Shown here in pieces: positions 1 through 11,903 of a stretch of 64,000 bases of DNA. Made by a program: the position numbers and the translations under genes. Numbering within the stretch: the stretch's first letter is position 1; the number at the start of each line of letters is the position of its first letter. Source of the stretch: Nautilus pompilius (lineage: Eukaryota > Mollusca > Cephalopoda > Nautilida > Nautilidae). The stretch spans positions 434,001 through 498,000 of the forward strand of contig JACATO010001064.1 in NCBI GenBank assembly GCA_018389105.1. The letters are read 5' to 3'. The notes beneath the pieces were generated by a model. That model saw only the letters and a list, made by a program, of their open reading frames with translations, was not told the origin of the DNA and searched no databases.

Positions 1-147
1 TGTTTGAAGATGCTAGACTTCCCACTGCACGGTGTCAATAATTACTATGACTTGGCAAATTATAAAATCACCAGATATAAATGTTTTTAAATGCTTCAGC
101 TTGTAGATTTATGATTTGAGAAAATTAATGAATAGTTTTTAGAGATA

Positions 148-731
148 CAGTCGACCCCCCCCCGTAATCGCAGCCCCGGTTATTCACGGAATTTTCCTTA
201 GAACCTAACTAATAATTGTTTATGGAAACCCCCCCATATTCGCGAAATCGCAAATATCTTCCGCAATTTTTATATGGATTTTTTCGTGGCAATATATTTT
301 TTTTCACGCTTTTTAACGCTAAATTATTAATAACAATATAATTTACTAATTTTGTAATATAAATACTAACGTAAATTCAGCAAAATACCAATATAAGATA
401 AACGCTATTGGCTGGAGGTTTGAAAGTAGCCAATCCGAGAGCGTTATTCATTTCTCCTCGCTGCTGATTGGCTGCTGCCCACGAGGCGCTGTCTCGGGCA
501 GATGCAGCCCAGCAGCCCCGCATCATCCCAGTTTACCGCGTGTAGCTATCTCGAGTGTTTCTCTGAGTGTTGTATTTTTTATTAAATTATTATTATATAT
601 TTACTTATATATTTTTTATTATATTTTGACGTTTATAGGCATTTTTATGGACCACGTCCAATATTCGAGGTTTTTTCACTCTTCGCGGGTGCTCAAGGGA
701 CGTAACCCCCGCGAATACCGGGGGACAACTG
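148..731 (+). mobile_element. pogo/Tigger-like MITE, copy 1
   Basis: Non-autonomous DNA transposon of 584 bp. It begins CAGTCGACCCCCCCCCGTAA and ends so that its reverse complement begins CAGTTGTCCCCCGGTATTCG, giving imperfect terminal inverted repeats of about 24 bp. Both ends are bordered by TA (146-147 and 732-733), the target duplication of the Tc1/mariner-pogo group. CAGT termini with C-runs followed by TCGC resemble the Tigger branch. There is no transposase ORF. The middle carries two ATTGGCT (CCAAT-type) boxes and a GC-richer stretch at about 440-545. A second, inverted copy at 10437-11021 differs mainly by scattered substitutions and short indels. The element is certain as a repeat; the family name is inferred from the ends. 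Confidence 0.85.
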
Positions 732-733
732 TA

Positions 734-1849
734 CCGTCATTCGAAGTTCTTTGAAAATCTTTTTTTTTTTGTCTTTAATGATAAAAAAGCATTCAAATAG
801 TTACATGTATACATTGTGTCATTTAAAGCCATTTTTAATATGAAAAAATCTTTTTAGAGAACTCTAGGCTCATACATTCAGCGACCAGAGCTTTCTTGTT
901 CATTCTCACGTGAACAAGCCAGGCTAGATACTTTGCGAGATTTCTTGATTTGATCATCAACTTCCATATCAGGCTCACCTACTTTATTCAACGCCCTTTA
1001 CTTCAGGAGTTTGTACTGTATACTTCTCAGGATTGATTGTCATCAAGTCCAATGGCTCTGCAAACTACGTTCGTCATCTATAGAACTGGGACTCAACATG
1101 CTAAGACCAGTAGCCACATGATCTACTGAATTAACAAATAGAATGGAGACTTTTAGTTTACACATTTCGCTGGTGTACAGCATATGTGGATTTGTTTACA
1201 CGAAATGAATGAAGAAATTTCTCGAATTTTGTAAAGGGAAACCTTTTTCTTAGAGGACGAAAAGGTTAGTTGTAGATTTTAAAGTTTGAGTAAAACCAAA
1301 ATTATAAATGAACCAGAAAATGTTTTCACTTGTTGTCGCTATGCTGCAGTTGCGTCGTTTATTGCAAACTAAACTTAACTTAGATTTTACATAAAGAAAT
1401 CATTAATATTTTTTAAGGTTGAAGTTAACTTTTATTGCTACAACGAAGGTTACTATTTACCCAAGGTTACCAGAGAAAGAAATGTAAATCACTTTAATTG
1501 GCTTACACTTTCTCAGATTAACATCTGTTGACGGAAATTTATTCCATCCATTAAAATCTGATACTTCCTAACGAATTATACTTTTGTTGGTTTCCAATCT
1601 CTTGTAGTTTCCTTTGGCTGCTTTATCTTCTTTTAATTTGACCTGACCCGTCAGAAAAAATGAATGAAAATAAGTAAATCAGAAAGTTTTAGTAAAAGAT
1701 TTAAGTAAAACGATGGCACACAAAAAGGCGGTTTAGCAATAAAACTTTGAAATATTGAAATGAAAACAAAAACTTTAAGGATAGATTTTTTGTTGATACT
1801 TTTCCTGTCAGTTCTGAGTCGTTTGAAATTTAATAATAAAATTTTTTTT
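734..1849. other. AT-rich stretch, no gene seen
   Basis: Unique-looking AT-rich sequence. I see no long ORF with sensible composition, no repeat and no recognisable protein similarity. Homopolymer runs of T occur near 760. Confidence 0.5.
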
Positions 1850-3340
1850 AGAAATATTGTTTTGTCTAACAAATCAAGACTTGTGATCGATTTACAAAAT
1901 GTAATAGTGACTACTGTAACAGCCGAATTAAATAATGGGAGAATTAATAATATAGAGATTTAGTGAAGAACAGATTGTTTTTTAAAATGTTTTCATGAAT
2001 AAGTCAGAATTTGTAATCGATTTACATAGTGCAGTATCGATAATGATGAGTCAAATTAAATTTTGAGACGATAAATGTTAAACATTTAATTTAATAAAAT
2101 CTTTTAAAAGCTGTTTCTAGTAAAATGCCAATCATTTGGTCAATTTACAGTGTAGTAACGACAGAATTTAAATCTGAATTAAAGATTGAGACAATTACAA
2201 GCACAGAGACTTAATATTTAACAAAATCTGAAAATAAGGTTTATTGTAACTTAAAACATGTGATCAATTTAAAAAGTACAAACAGGTCATTGGTGGAAAG
2301 AAAATTACCAGATAAGGTATTTGCAATATAAGGGATTTAATGCCTTACAAAATGGTTTAAAAACTGTTTATAGGAACACGCCAGACTTTGGATTAATGAT
2401 CAAAATGAAATAACGACTGTTGTGAAAGTCGATTTAACTACTGAGACAATAGAATAGTTATGGTGATATAACGAAGAAATAAAATAATTTTAAAAATTTG
2501 TTTTTATTAATGAGTCCGAGTTGTGATCAATTTACAAAGTATAGCTATGCCGATTGTGAGAGCGGAATAAACTGAGACGATAAAGAGATTAAAGAGATTA
2601 TATAGTAAATATGCTAACAAAACCTGTTTTTAGTATCAAATCGGAACTTGTAATAGATTTAGAAGGTGTAGTATTAACAGTGGTGAGATCTAAATCGACA
2701 AATGAAACAATTACAAGTTAGAGAGATTTAATGAATCAACAAAATGTACTATAAAACGTTTTCTTGTAACAAGATAATATTTTTGTTTCATTTACAGTGC
2801 AGTATTGACAGTGGTCAGACCCGAATTAACTAAAGTAACAAATGAAAAAATTACTAATTAAAGTGGTTTTATATTTTTAAAATATTTTTAAAAGTATTTC
2901 TGGTAAAAGGGCAGACTTGTGATGGATTTTCAGTGTTCATTATAAAGTGGTAAAATCTTAATTAACTGATGAGATGATTGCAAGTTGTTAAGATTTAACA
3001 TTTAACAAATGTTTAAAGGCACTGTTTCTAGTAACAGATCAGATTTGTTTACGATTTACAAAGCATAATAAGGATATTGTAAAACAGATTATAAACTAAT
3101 GATACGATTACAGGTTAAACAACTCTAATGTTTAACAGAATGTTTTAAAAAACGTTTTTTAGTAATAGGTCATGGATGTGACAGATTTACAATGTACAGT
3201 AACGATAGTGTTTAAAGTCAAATAAACTAATGAGACGATTATTAGTAAAATTGTTTCTATTAACAAATCAAAAAAGTATAGCGACAACATTTGAAAACTA
3301 AAGTTTAAGAAATTTAACGTGTAACAAAATATTTAAAAAT
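1850..3340. repeat. Diverged ~130-bp tandem repeat (about 11 units)
   Basis: A recurring block has the core GATCGATTTACAAAGTGTAG followed by a GACAGTGGTGAG-like segment, then ACTAATGAGACGATTACAAG, then TTTAACAAAATGTTTTAAAA. The core recurs near 1884, 2014, 2138, 2261, (2393, weak), 2526, 2651, 2786, 2923, 3053, 3181 and 3272, so the period is about 123-137 bp. Units differ strongly from one another, which marks an old array that is no longer being homogenised. The short ORF at 1760-1963 falls partly inside it and is not a gene. Confidence 0.75.
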
Positions 3341-4560
3341 CTAAAGTTAAATATTCGAGTTCAGGAAAACATTTTGTCTTCAACAATAAAGTAGAGTTCA
3401 TTACTTTCCGTTCTTTCCACAGTTCTGCTAGAAATTTTTGTATATTTAGCTATTTTATCTTTTTCCTGATTGTATTAATGAACGACCTTTGAAAAGAATG
3501 TATCCATTTCTTGAAATGCTTTTCGCTGAATCCCTTGTATTTTATTTCAAGATATCTTTGGTTTATACCTTCTCAGAAAAAATACTGAAAAAGATTTCTT
3601 AGTTTCATATTCGTAATGTGCATAATTATTGAGTAAAGACTTATAGTAGATAAACCAATGAACTTACCACACTTCACAGTTTCAGTTTCAACCATTGACT
3701 GGTACAAGTGACGTCATATCCGACCAATGAACTACGACGTAAAACATATCACAAACAATCTAAACGCTGTCATAACAACTCATACTCTTAGTTTTGTAAC
3801 ACAATTTAAAATTTGAAAATATCTAAACTTAAGCAAAAATAATTAAAAATTAAAATGTAATTCAACAGAGTCATACCTTTAATTTAAATTATGCGTTGGT
3901 TAACTGCCCTTCGACGTTATTATTTTTGTTCAATCGTGATCTCTATGGACAAGGATAAAACAAGTTGTGACAATATTTTCTTCAGTTTCTTCTCAGTCGC
4001 AATACAAATTTATTTCAGATTCTAGTTTTAAATACAGCCGAGAAGCAGAGGTCGGTTGCTTAATTTTTAAAAAAATGCTTAAAAATTGATTTTTGACAGA
4101 AGCTAAAAAAAAAAACAAACCGATAATAAATATGATTCGTTTCTTATTTTATTAATGTATTTCAGTTTCTCTTCATTAGTAACAGCAACTTCCCCTTCTG
4201 TAGAGATGCCAGCGCGACGTAATAGATACAAGATACTGCTACGAGCTGCCGAGAAAGGAACCAACAAAGGGAGCTGTAACCAGTTCTTGTGGTTCTTTTT
4301 CAGCTATGCTTAGAACTGGCAAAATGACCATAATAAATCGTGGATATTGAATCTAATAATAGTACAATTTACCTCAGGTGCCCAACCAAACTAACCTCCT
4401 TTTCTATGAGGCCTTCACCCACAGTGTGACCCAATTTCCTCTAGTGCGTCAAGATTGGATATGCATGTGGATACACACCGCCCCTCGATTTTCACATAAA
4501 TATTGTGCTGCGCGGTATCATCTTGGTATATATTTCTGAAGTTTCATCCCCAAATAAATT
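3341..4560. other. AT-rich stretch, no gene seen
   Basis: AT-rich DNA with no recognisable gene or repeat. From about 4180 the base composition becomes more GC-rich as the sequence approaches the Tc1-like pseudogene. Confidence 0.4.
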
Positions 4561-4561
4561 C

Positions 4562-5450
4562 TTTAGAAGCTGGTTAATACAGAATGGCACAACGGCCGGC
4601 GGCAGAGACTACATTCTACGGCCAAAGAAGTTTCCTGACAGCATATTACGCTGGAGACTGGAGGAACTCACCTGGTGTGGCAGATGAACCTAACGTAGGC
4701 CAGAGCGTCACTTCTAGGGCGTGGATCCTGTGATGCAGCTAGACGACTCGATGGAGGACGTAATCAGACATTCCCCGAGATCGCTTTTTTGGTCTTGTAA
4801 ATGAGAAGAAAAAAAACGATACCGGAGAGTAACTCGAGTGAATTATGTTCAAATGTCATATGTTATTATTTCCTAGTTCTTTATAACTGAATTCTTTTTA
4901 GTTGTCAAAAAAGGGGCGTGTCCGCATATCACGAAACATGTGCCCACTTAGAGCGCGACAAGCTGATCTGTAAATCGTGAAGAGTGGGGCGGGAAGATCA
5001 GAACTGCGAACTTTTCTTGGACGAGTTCGGATCTTGTCTGAACTTTACAGATCAACGTGCCAGATTTGGAAAGAGCATTCAAGACTCCAGTTCTGCTGCT
5101 CTGTGGAAGTGGCTCACTGACGGCTTGGAGAGGGATTAGTTGGCACGGATACGATCTATGATTTTTAGAGAGGCCTTACCCCAGTGTTATTGGAGATTAC
5201 TGCATTCTCACAGAGGGTAACGTCCGTTCACATCGTGCCCCGATAGCTGACGAAAACCTGCCGGAGGCAATTGTCTGTATGAAGTGGTCAGCTTCTTTTA
5301 GACCGCAACTCAATGGAACATGTTGCACGCTGCCATGGAGCTCGTAGAAAAATGGGACGATCTGGCCCTGATCAACACTGTAGCACTCATCAAGAGCACG
5401 AGAACAAGGCGCCAAACTGCCATTTATGTTAGTGGTTCTCACACAAGACG
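4562..5450 (+). pseudogene. Tc1/mariner-like transposase, degenerate
   Basis: Remains of a DDE transposase that would cut and paste a Tc1-type transposon. I read it by following the plus strand through several frames. Near 4990-5080 is a segment like the W-x-x-VLFSDESRFCL region of Tc1 transposases (here REDQNCELFLDEFGSCLNFT), holding the second-Asp strand in altered form. Near 5230-5340 is a degraded counterpart of the SPDLNPIEH segment, in which the signature residues are largely lost. From 5330 to 5445 the end resembles the C-terminal segment (ELVEKWDDLALINT, ending SGSHTR where the family has GGHTRY). The copy has many stops and frameshifts and no intact ORF above 81 codons. Terminal repeats were not found. 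The family is recognised by motif order, not by a search. Confidence 0.6.
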
Positions 5451-7540
5451 CTGAAATAATCCCTGAACTGGAATTTGGCCACTTTTGAGGGAAACGGCAG
5501 ATTCTGCATACTATGTCTCGATAACTAAATATCTTTATCTTTTTAGGGCACTTCTAATGAAACGTCGTGAGTGACATCGATATTTAATTTTATGTTTGAA
5601 ATGTGTCTACATTAATCTCTCCTTAAGTTGTAATTTTCTTTCCTTATCGTATCTAGAAACATGATAGCATTCGACTTTTTTCTATTATACAGTTTTGCTT
5701 TTTTCTTTGGTACTCGTCAGACATGCTAATGGGTTTATATCAGATTGGCAGTATATGGAATTTATGAACAAAAATTGCTCAGCGAGACCGCGTGGAAAAC
5801 AATATAAGTTAGAAAATTTTCCGAAAGAAATGTCGATAGAAAAGATAAGTAAACCTACCACTGATAATTAATCTGCCTCCAGTCTCTATCGGCTAGCTGC
5901 TCTTGTTAGCGTTTTTGTTCCATAAGTAACCTAAATTCTTCGCTACTAAATAGAAAGTAAAATCAGCGCAAACGCTACCTTGAAAAATTAAAGATTTCTC
6001 TTATACCCCAACTCTGTATTTTAGAAACGTATCTGCTAATCGCCATGCAAATAAATAAATTGAAACTGGGAGATATCAGCCGTAAACAGCTGGTTTTCTG
6101 AATTCGATCTAAAGATTGATAGCGGTCACCTTTGTGAAGTCGGCTGCAATGGCGTTTCAAGTGCAAAACGAGTCAATAAACACTAAGAAAGGGTTCGTTT
6201 TTCCTGGCGAATATGCAGTGGCGTTGTTCCCACGATCGTCATGTTTCTCAGGTTAGAATCTTCGCAGATTTGGCTTTTCACGGTAGAGGCAGAGATGAAA
6301 ACGCGTTCTGACTTTCACCGCTGTTCACGCATGCGCACAAGATGAGTCCACCACGCGCTTACACAAGTCAAAAAAAAAAAAAAGACATTAGCTGAAATAA
6401 ATATTAACAAGGGACAAATGTCGATTTGTAACAAACACGTTGTAGAAGCGAGGGACCTGTGCCGGTTTATACAGCACCATGATCAAATACCGGTATATCT
6501 AATGCTGAGGAACTTCTCCAACTGTATACACTACACAGACATCGTACATAATTAATTAGGGGAAGTTCAGGATAGCATTAATTTGGAGTAATCTCCACGC
6601 TTTTCTCTTTCCTTTGTTATTTATATAATGGAAAGTAACAACTTTGGTTAAGCTTTTTGTATTACCATCCAGGAAAGAAAAAAAAAAATTTTTTTTTTTT
6701 TGTTTAAGTATTAATGAAGTATAGAACCTAAACGTCGAATGGTTTCTCATCCAGACCGTTAAACTGACACGAAGAGTCTACGTCTTAATCTTTGGTGGCA
6801 CTGACTGGTAAAGGTAAGGTACATGAAAGTCCAAACACATGGACTTCACAGAAATGGTTCAAAATCAGGACATAATTTTCCAACATTTTATCACCAGGTG
6901 ATCTTTAATCAACGTTTTGGAAGTCTTTTTCTGCCCTCTTCTCCAGGGTACCCCCCACTGAGGACTTTCTGATTCTGCAAGATCCATTTAAATTTTATTT
7001 GTTCACCGTGATGATATACAAGATGGATTCAATCCCAAAACCTATCTCCAACAGAATATCAGCATCACCAACTAAAGGCGTAAAAAATAAACCATAAACT
7101 AAGCATAGTTAATTTTTCAACAATCTTGAAAAATAGTTAGATACATAAATATGTACATTACGTCCATAATTATGGAAACACTAATAAAATAATTCATAAA
7201 GCATAACGAAAAAAAATTTTCGTTGGAAATGCATTTGTGACAAGAGTTCAAAAATAACCATTTACAGATGGGGAATCTTTCAACTTCGATGCTTTTGACG
7301 AATAATATGAGAAGTGAAAATTTAATGTAGAAAACTGCGATCACAGAAAAATAGAGAAGATTGCTGTGAAAAATCCGTACGGAAGAATTTACCCAATAGA
7401 ACGCTGCTGCCTTTGCAGGTTAGTGTCTCTGCTCGAAAACAGATCGGAAGAATCAATAGAAATGAGAGAAAAATAACAAAAGAAAGCTGATAAACTCTTT
7501 CACCCTAGCTGTTTCCCATCGCGGTGGTCTCCATTCCGTT
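5451..7540. other. No gene seen
   Basis: Mixed AT-rich sequence. A poly(A)/poly(T) junction lies near 6679-6701 and an A-run near 6370-6383. Short ORFs at 5975-6166, 6556-6750 and 7117-7344 (minus) show no recognisable domain and are treated as chance. Confidence 0.4.
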
Positions 7541-8130
7541 CCTCAGATCTGACCAGGTGCGCTGTTTAAAGTGGAGTTAGCGCCTCCTCGATCTTTCCCG
7601 TGGAGTGGCTCCCAATTGGCCGTCTTCTCGACACCCTCTGCCTTCTAGTGCCCTCGCTAGTGACGTCAGAACTAGACGACAGCCTTTACGGGACATTAAA
7701 TAGGAGAGATAGAAAATAACACACAGTAAAGATGATGACTGCTGTCCATAGTGGATGATAATAGTAGAGCGGTTACAAGCTTTTCTTTTCTCATTCCGGT
7801 TGCATGAGTTCAATTCCAGCGCCCAAATGGCGCTGTCATTGCAAGTGATGGAAAATGGCCACCCTACCTCATTACGCAGCGGCTGGCGAACACCCCACTT
7901 CCTATTTTCTTCTCGCTCCTCTTTACCAATCTGCCATCACCGATTTCTTGGTGGGAGGGGGGGAGAGTTACTGCTAATTTTTCCCCGCAGCAGCTACACA
8001 AAAAATTTTCAGCGGGGAACTTTTCACTAGCTGATTCGGTGGGACTCGGTCTCCGCCAGTTTATTATGACGTCCAGGAGAATCCATTGAAAATACACGAT
8101 CTGCTAGCAGGCTGGCGGCCTCGTGGTCAC
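7541..8130. other. GC-richer island, function unknown
   Basis: Base composition rises clearly above the surroundings, with several CpG-containing words. Overlapping ORFs exist on both strands (7577-7813, 7755-8030, 7864-8097), but none resembles a known family and they mutually contradict each other. It could be a promoter-proximal region, an old repeat or an unrecognised exon. Confidence 0.3.
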
Positions 8131-9403
8131 CTGAATAAGGTAGAATCGCTCCTTCCGACTCCAATACATTTACAGGAAGAAAAAAAAAACCCGTAATAAT
8201 ATCTTCGAATACTCATCAAAGTGTTTTATTTATTGCTATAAGACTAATACAGCTAATGGGAAAACTTAATACTTCCAGTGATAATTCTTATGCCAATTAT
8301 TAGATAGCTACGAATCCACGTCGGTTAAATTTACCTGTTTTGGACGGAACCGGAACAGCTTTACCCGCCATCGGTGAATAAATGTCGCCATTCGGTTAAT
8401 CCAAGACACTGTATCTTAACCGGGAGTTGTCGTTCGCAGCTTTAAATCTCCGACCTTAAAGTTTACTAAACATACAAACGAACTTAACACCAAACCCTTT
8501 AGCCAACTGTGTCGGATGGCGCAAGCTCCTCTACACCAATAACGAGATTCTGCTGATGGCGGAGATTTACTTATCAATTGATTTCAGGCCACTACACGAA
8601 AGTTCTGTTCAAGCATGTGTCGGAACGCAGTCTGACCTGGACCGGACCATACCAGCCGAGGATCGGCCACCGTCCGGAAAGACTGAACGGGAGTGTAAGA
8701 GGTTGTCGGTTTTTGTGCGTAGAGGTTGGGTATTTCAAGCGAGATATTCTACACGTTTGGCCCTAAACCCAAATCCCCGCAATAAAGATTTTTGCATCTC
8801 AAGGTTTTTAGCTACAATATGTTGATTTTTAAAAAAATAAATAAATAAATATGGATACACAGAACGAGGGGTGTTCAATCTTATTCCTACCAAAACTGAA
8901 GCTGAACGTTAATTTTGCCCTTGCGTGAGAATATACGCCCAGAGCAGGATATGCAGGCGTCAGATAATGCTACGGTGCTTCTAAGCCTCGACAGCAACAT
9001 CCGACATTCTTTACTACACGAAGAAAGAAAATATAAAAGTTCATAAACGTGAAAATATTAAAAAATAATAAATGGTTGGAGCATGTGGGTAGGAAGCGCC
9101 AGACTGTGTAACCTATGTGTTTGTTGACGATACAAAGTGTAGTGAGTGAGACCGATGCTACTGGATGTGGAAGCAGACGTTCCGGTTGCACCATAAGTTA
9201 TTTAAGTTTTTAATTAACGATGCCTAATATCACCGCATATTAATTTTATTAAAAACCAATTGGTTGCTGAAAGAAATAAATGCAAGTTTGGTTTACTTCT
9301 CACGTTGCTATGTTTTGCTGATTCGTGTATTAGTAGCCTTAGAAACCAAACAGAAATTATACCTTTACCGTTTTGTAAATCAGGCACAAAGAAATTCCAA
9401 TTT
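8131..9403. other. No gene seen
   Basis: AT-rich DNA with a moderately GC-rich patch at 8490-8790. Two overlapping plus-strand ORFs in that patch (8556-8825 and 8578-8766) have no recognisable domain. Otherwise empty. Confidence 0.35.
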
Positions 9404-9800
9404 ATATTATTATTATTATTTAATCCTCGTGCTCCGCCGGAGCCATTTCATGCTCCTAAGGTGAATGTGGAAGTTTAATAGATGGAAAGTGTGGGATGTT
9501 GCGAGGACGACCTCTTTCTGGAGCATGTGATCCTCTTGCCAACCAGGCCAAGTCCTCCTCCCTTCCCGACTGGTACTGCCGGTGCTTTCGTCTCCCACAT
9601 TTTGGTAATTTCTTTGCTGTGACACCTCTCCTCTGTTTCCTTAATGGATACATTTCTTTCTGACCGTATTGCCTCATCTACTAGCAGACATCTTTCCTGC
9701 TTCTCGTCCTTGATGGTGACGACGCGACCTGCACTTCCCGCTTTCTGGCGCTGCCTGTGCTGTGTGCTTCTCTGTGTGGCTGAGAGATGGTGGTCCTTTC
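9404..9800 (-). mobile_element. 5'-truncated non-LTR retrotransposon 3' end
   Basis: Read on the minus strand, this encodes pieces of the C-terminal tail that follows the reverse transcriptase in many invertebrate and vertebrate LINE polyproteins. It shows a segment like D-E-A-I-R-S-E-R-N-V-S with a following KETEERCHSKEITKMWETK, then APAVPVGKGG-LGLV where the family has a VVPVVIGALG stretch. A frame change then leads to LQKEVVLATSHT, matching the family's LLGTAHILR-type end. The element stops in a short (AAT)n run at 9404-9422 on the plus strand, which reads as the 3' simple-repeat tail of the retrotransposon. Stops and frameshifts show it is dead. The reverse transcriptase itself is missing, as expected from 5' truncation. 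Confidence 0.55.
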
Positions 9801-10436
9801 CCAGTGAGACGCCCCGCTACCGTGTTACGTCTATCTGCGTATTCATTATTTGCTAGAAAACGACATTCTGAAATTGGATAATCTATTGTCTTTCCATATC
9901 GATTACAAATTTTGTCCTGATTGCTAGCCTGTGGACTTGCCCTACCATGTCATCTCTTTTGTTTCTGCCTTGAGTCCTGAGCATTTCCCCTAATGAATGT
10001 TTTTTTTTATATATATAAATTTTTATTAATGTGCTAAAGCGTCAACTCGGCTACAAACTCCCTCAGTTAAATTAATTGATGGCATTTTTGACTGATCACA
10101 TTAATTTTGCTTACTTGATAACAGAAGCGCCTTTCAGTTTTAGATAGTCGACGTTGCATATTTCGTTTTAGGATTTCTGGTAAAAAAATAGAGAAGAAAG
10201 AAGTAAGTCTACAAATGGATCAGAAGTCTCATTACTAGAATAAGATTTGAAACTTGGTCGTCTTGAACTTTTAAAATATTCTTTAGGCCTCCACCTTCAG
10301 CAAGTATCATTACACTTTTGACCAGATTATCGAGAGAAGTCACCAGTCTCTTACAGAAAACGACTGTATGTCCTGACCATCGCAGATGTTACTTAGCTGT
10401 CATCAGTAATAAAGCACCGATATAATATTAGCAATA
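9801..10436. other. No gene seen
   Basis: AT-rich DNA between the LINE fragment and the second Tigger-like element. It has an AT-repeat patch near 9994-10016 and nothing recognisable. Confidence 0.4.
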
Positions 10437-11021
10437 CAGTTGTCCGTCCCCCCGGTATTCGCGGGGGTTACGTCCCTTGAGCACCCGCGAAGAGTGAAAA
10501 ACAGCGAATATTGGACGTGGTCCATAAAAATGTCTATAAACGTCAAAATATAATAAAAACTATTAGTAAATATATAACAATAATTTAATAAACAATACAA
10601 CACTCAGCGAAACAATCGAGATAGCTACACGCGGTAAACTGGGATGATGCGGGACTGCTGGGCTGCATCTGCCTGAGACAGCGCCTCGTGGGCAGCAGCC
10701 AATCAGCAGCAAGGAGAAATGAATAACGCTCTCGGATTGGCTACTTTCAAACCTCCAGCCAATAGCATTTATTTTATATTGGTATTTTGCTGAATTTACG
10801 TTAGTATTTATATTACAAAATTAGTAAATTATATTGTTATTAATAATTTAGCGTTAAAAAGCGTGAAAAAATATATTGTTGCCACGAAAAAAGCCATATA
10901 GAATCGCGAAGATATTTGCGATTCGCGAATATGGGGGGGTTTCCACAAACAATTATTAGTTAGGTTCTAAGGAAAATTCCGTGAATAACCGGGGCCGCGA
11001 TTACGGGGGGGGGGTCGACTG
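10437..11021 (-). mobile_element. pogo/Tigger-like MITE, copy 2
   Basis: Inverted copy of the element at 148-731, 585 bp, again bounded by TA (10435-10436 and 11022-11023). Its plus strand begins CAGTTGTCCGTCCCCCCGGT and ends GGGGGTCGACTG. Alignment by eye with copy 1 is continuous from end to end, including the paired CCAAT-type boxes and the GC-richer core. One end has an extra GGAC-type insertion next to the C-run. The two copies are clearly one family, though I cannot compute identity exactly. There are no coding parts. Confidence 0.85.
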
Positions 11022-11189
11022 TATATGAAAACATTTTTTTTTTAAAAAATAACAAATCGAATTAGTCTACAAGTCTGAAGAATTGTCTACATATTATTCT
11101 ACCTTTTCTGAATACATTAAAAACGCGACATCTTTCCAGAAAAACGATTTTCAATATGACGCAGATGACATTCTGTGCGTGCTGTCGCA

Positions 11190-11340
11190 CGTGTCAGTAG
11201 CGTTCAGGACGAGTTCTCCCGGGCTTCATACTGCTAAAGCTGAGGGGCTCGAGTTCGATTCCCGTTCGGGATCCGCTTGGTTTGGTCCACTTTCCGGCAG
11301 ACAAACGAAGATGCTGTTTCGACGCTCAGCCTAAAGGCAT
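11190..11340 (+). mobile_element. tRNA-derived SINE head and body
   Basis: RNA polymerase III promoter boxes are visible. An A-box-like TAGCGTTCAGGA lies at 11198-11209 and a strong B box GAGTTCGATTCCCG at 11251-11264. The 53-bp spacing and an ACTGCTAAAG stretch suggest a type II tRNA such as tRNA-Ser as the ancestor. The B box is followed by TTGGTTTGGTCCACTTTCCG, which resembles the segment after the tRNA head in the SINE at 17330. The boundaries are approximate. The acceptor stem does not fold as a tRNA, so this is not a tRNA gene. Confidence 0.6.
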
Positions 11341-11714
11341 CACGAAGCCACGACAGGGATAAGCAGGAGACAAGGCGCCGACTTAGGCCTGTTGGGTTGA
11401 GATTTGCCCCCCCCAACCACCCCGAAAAAAAATAGGGGGCCACTGTTGCAGAGATATGGGTGGGACAAGGCTCCGTGCTACAACCAAACTGACGAACGTT
11501 TGCGTCATCTTCGGAATTGCTACGGTGACTTCGAACGCTTCAGTTACTGTAGAAACAAAAGGTGTATCGATGCTTTCAGCTGGGAGGCTGGTGTTGGAGA
11601 ACAAAAAGTAAGAGATTTCAGTGGTAGGTCGGAACTGACTTCACCTCAATGTCGTGCACGTTATGAATGTTTACGGCCGCGTAATCAAATGTGCAGATTG
11701 TTGTCCACGGCGGT

Positions 11715-11888
11715 GGTAGTAGCTTCGTGGCTCGGTGAACGAACGGTCCGACAGCCATCGGTACGGAGGCAAATTCCCGTGCGGAATTTCTCCTTTTCCT
11801 ATAGCGACCTGGAGACTTGGTGCGACTCCCGACCTCACGTAATAAGGCTGACGAGTTTTGCTAAAAAAAAAAAAAAACAAAAAAAAAG
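11715..11888 (+). mobile_element. Probable second SINE with poly(A) tail
   Basis: An A-box-like TGGCTCGGTGAACG lies near 11728-11741. About 40 bp on is a degraded B-box-like AGGCAAATTCCCG. An A-rich tail follows at 11863-11888. Layout and spacing parallel the SINE at 11190. The 179-codon plus-strand ORF at 11404-11943 crosses both elements and ends in the translated A-run, so I regard it as fortuitous. Confidence 0.4.
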
Positions 11889-11903
11889 CAACTCGTCAGC
11901 CTG
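11845..11903. repeat. Inverted repeat around a poly(A) run
   Basis: AGGCTGACGAGTTTTGCT at 11845-11862 is nearly the reverse complement of AGCAACTCGTCAGCCT at 11887-11902. The arms flank the A-run A(14)CA(8). Transcribed RNA or single-stranded DNA could form a ~16-bp stem with an A-rich loop. Confidence 0.7.
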
